Shown here in pieces: positions 63,095 through 64,000 of a stretch of 64,000 bases of DNA. Made by a program: the position numbers and the translations under genes. Origin of the DNA: JAVDCA01 sp963819385 (lineage in GTDB: Bacteria; Pseudomonadota; Alphaproteobacteria; Rhizobiales; Xanthobacteraceae); assembly GCA_963819385.1 (NCBI GenBank), contig CAWFVV010000004.1:62001-126000 (forward strand). Direction: 5' to 3'. The notes under the pieces were generated by a model. The model was not told the DNA's origin. It ran no database searches and saw only the letters and a program-made list of their open reading frames with translations. Each line of letters opens with the position of its first letter. The stretch's first letter is position 1.

Positions 63095-64000
63095 ATGAAC
63101 ATTCACGAGTATCAGGCGAAAGCGGTGCTGCGCGACTTCGGCGTGCCGGTGCCGCGCGGCGTGCCGGCCTTCACGGCCGAGGACGCGGTGGCGGCGGCGC
63201 GCCAGCTCGGCGGGCCCGTCTGGGTCGTCAAGGCGCAGATCCACGCCGGCGGCCGCGGCAAGGCGGGCGGCGTCAAGGTGGTCAAATCGGTCGACGACGT
63301 GCAGCGCGAGGCGACGCGGCTCATCGGCTCGACCCTCGTCACGCACCAGACCGGGCCGAAGGGCAAGCAGGTCAACCGGCTCTATGTCGAGGAAGGCTCG
63401 GCGATCGACAAGGAGTTCTACCTCTCGGCGCTGGTCGACCGCGCGACCTCGCGGGTCGCCTTCGTGGTCTCGACCGAAGGCGGCATGGACATCGAGGAAG
63501 TCGCGCACAAGACGCCGGAGAAGATCATCACCTTCTCGATCGATCCCGCGACCGGCGTCATGCCGCATCATGGCCGCCGCGTCGCCAAGGTCCTGGGACT
63601 AACCGGCGATCTCGCCAAGCAGGCCGACGCCGTGGTGGCCAAGCTCTACGCCGCCTTCGTCGCCAAGGACATGGCGCTGCTCGAGATCAACCCGCTGGTC
63701 GTCACCAAGGCGGGCCAGCTCATCTGCCTCGACGCCAAGGTCGGCTTCGACGACAACGCGCTGTTTCGCCACTCGGACATCGTCGCGCTGCGCGACCTCA
63801 CCGAGGAAGACGCCAAGGAAGTCGAGGCGTCGAAATACGACCTCAACTATGTCGCGCTCGACGGCACCATCGGCTGCATGGTCAACGGCGCCGGCCTCGC
63901 GATGGCGACGATGGACATCATCAAGCTCTACGGCGAGGCGCCGGCGAACTTCCTCGACGTCGGCGGCAGCGCCACCAAGGACAAGGTCGCGGCCGCGTTC
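63095..64000 (+). CDS. sucC: Succinyl-CoA synthetase beta subunit, partial
   Basis: ATP-grasp subunit of the TCA enzyme that makes ATP or GTP from succinyl-CoA. The first 302 codons are present; about 95 remain beyond the right edge. MNIHEYQAKAVLRDFGVPVPRG, VVKAQIHAGGRGKAGGVKVV, LYVEEGSAIDKEFYLSALVDR, LLEINPLVV and ANFLDVGGSATKDKV are diagnostic. sucD is expected next. Confidence 0.96.
   Translation, partial: MNIHEYQAKAVLRDFGVPVPRGVPAFTAEDAVAAARQLGGPVWVVKAQIHAGGRGKAGGVKVVKSVDDVQREATRLIGSTLVTHQTGPKGKQVNRLYVEEGSAIDKEFYLSALVDRATSRVAFVVSTEGGMDIEEVAHKTPEKIITFSIDPATGVMPHHGRRVAKVLGLTGDLAKQADAVVAKLYAAFVAKDMALLEINPLVVTKAGQLICLDAKVGFDDNALFRHSDIVALRDLTEEDAKEVEASKYDLNYVALDGTIGCMVNGAGLAMATMDIIKLYGEAPANFLDVGGSATKDKVAAAF

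Overview
The window is a high-GC chromosomal segment from an alphaproteobacterium, most likely order Hyphomicrobiales (Rhizobiales), near Bradyrhizobium, Pseudolabrys or Rhodoplanes. The reasons are the gene content (sdhCDA, mdh-sucC, ffh-rpsP-rimM-trmD-rplS-leuC-leuD, ccmABCDG, sorAB, an ethylmalonyl-CoA-pathway-type mesaconyl-CoA hydratase, DUF2794) and the many palindromic intergenic repeats typical of that lineage. I saw no rRNA, tRNA, phage, transposase, plasmid or CRISPR signal. The assignment is by recognition only; no database was searched.

Layout. 0-2 kb: sdhC-sdhD-sdhA on the minus strand, cut at the left edge. 2-7.4 kb: LysR regulator, MarR regulator diverging from DUF899 and VOC genes, a membrane protein, mesaconyl-CoA hydratase diverging from a RidA protein. 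7.7-14.3 kb: cytochrome b plus Mo-oxidoreductase, a receiver-only regulator with a hybrid histidine kinase, a type II NADH dehydrogenase, a cupin. 14.5-20.6 kb: leuB and a branched-chain amino-acid-type ABC transporter (livK, fused livHM, livG, livF). 21-30.7 kb: sulfite dehydrogenase sorAB, asd, carbonic anhydrase, a CitE-like lyase or thioesterase, leuD, a metallopeptidase, leuC. 31-36 kb: rplS-trmD-rimM-rpsP-ffh. 36.5-43.6 kb: dapF, mtaB, small enzymes, rluA-like gene, ftsY, yciB. 43.7-50 kb: cytochrome c maturation genes ccmABCDG diverging from acnA. 50-64 kb: DUF1223, SnoaL-like, DUF2794 and GNAT genes, two Bax-inhibitor-like genes, a YbbA/YbbP transporter diverging from a TesA-type esterase, thpR, two small secreted proteins, zapE, mdh and the start of sucC.

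How the genes work together. Central carbon metabolism frames the window: succinate dehydrogenase, aconitase, malate dehydrogenase, succinyl-CoA synthetase. Leucine (leuB, leuC, leuD) and aspartate-family (asd, dapF) biosynthesis, protein export and translation (ffh, ftsY, rplS, rpsP, rimM, trmD) and cytochrome c biogenesis fill much of the rest. Periplasmic sulfite oxidation (sorAB) needs both Tat export and the ccm system.

Two cautions. First, at least ten single-base indels break genes that should be intact (livHM, mtaB, a flavoprotein, an rluA-like gene, ftsY, acnA). Most double an adjacent base, and correcting the clear ones restores normal-length proteins. They look like sequencing or assembly errors, so I annotated the whole genes across them. 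Second, I found no convincing novel system. The most interesting signals are several families of structured palindromic repeats, two of which lie inside coding sequence, two candidate operators, and one candidate structured RNA ending at a good terminator.
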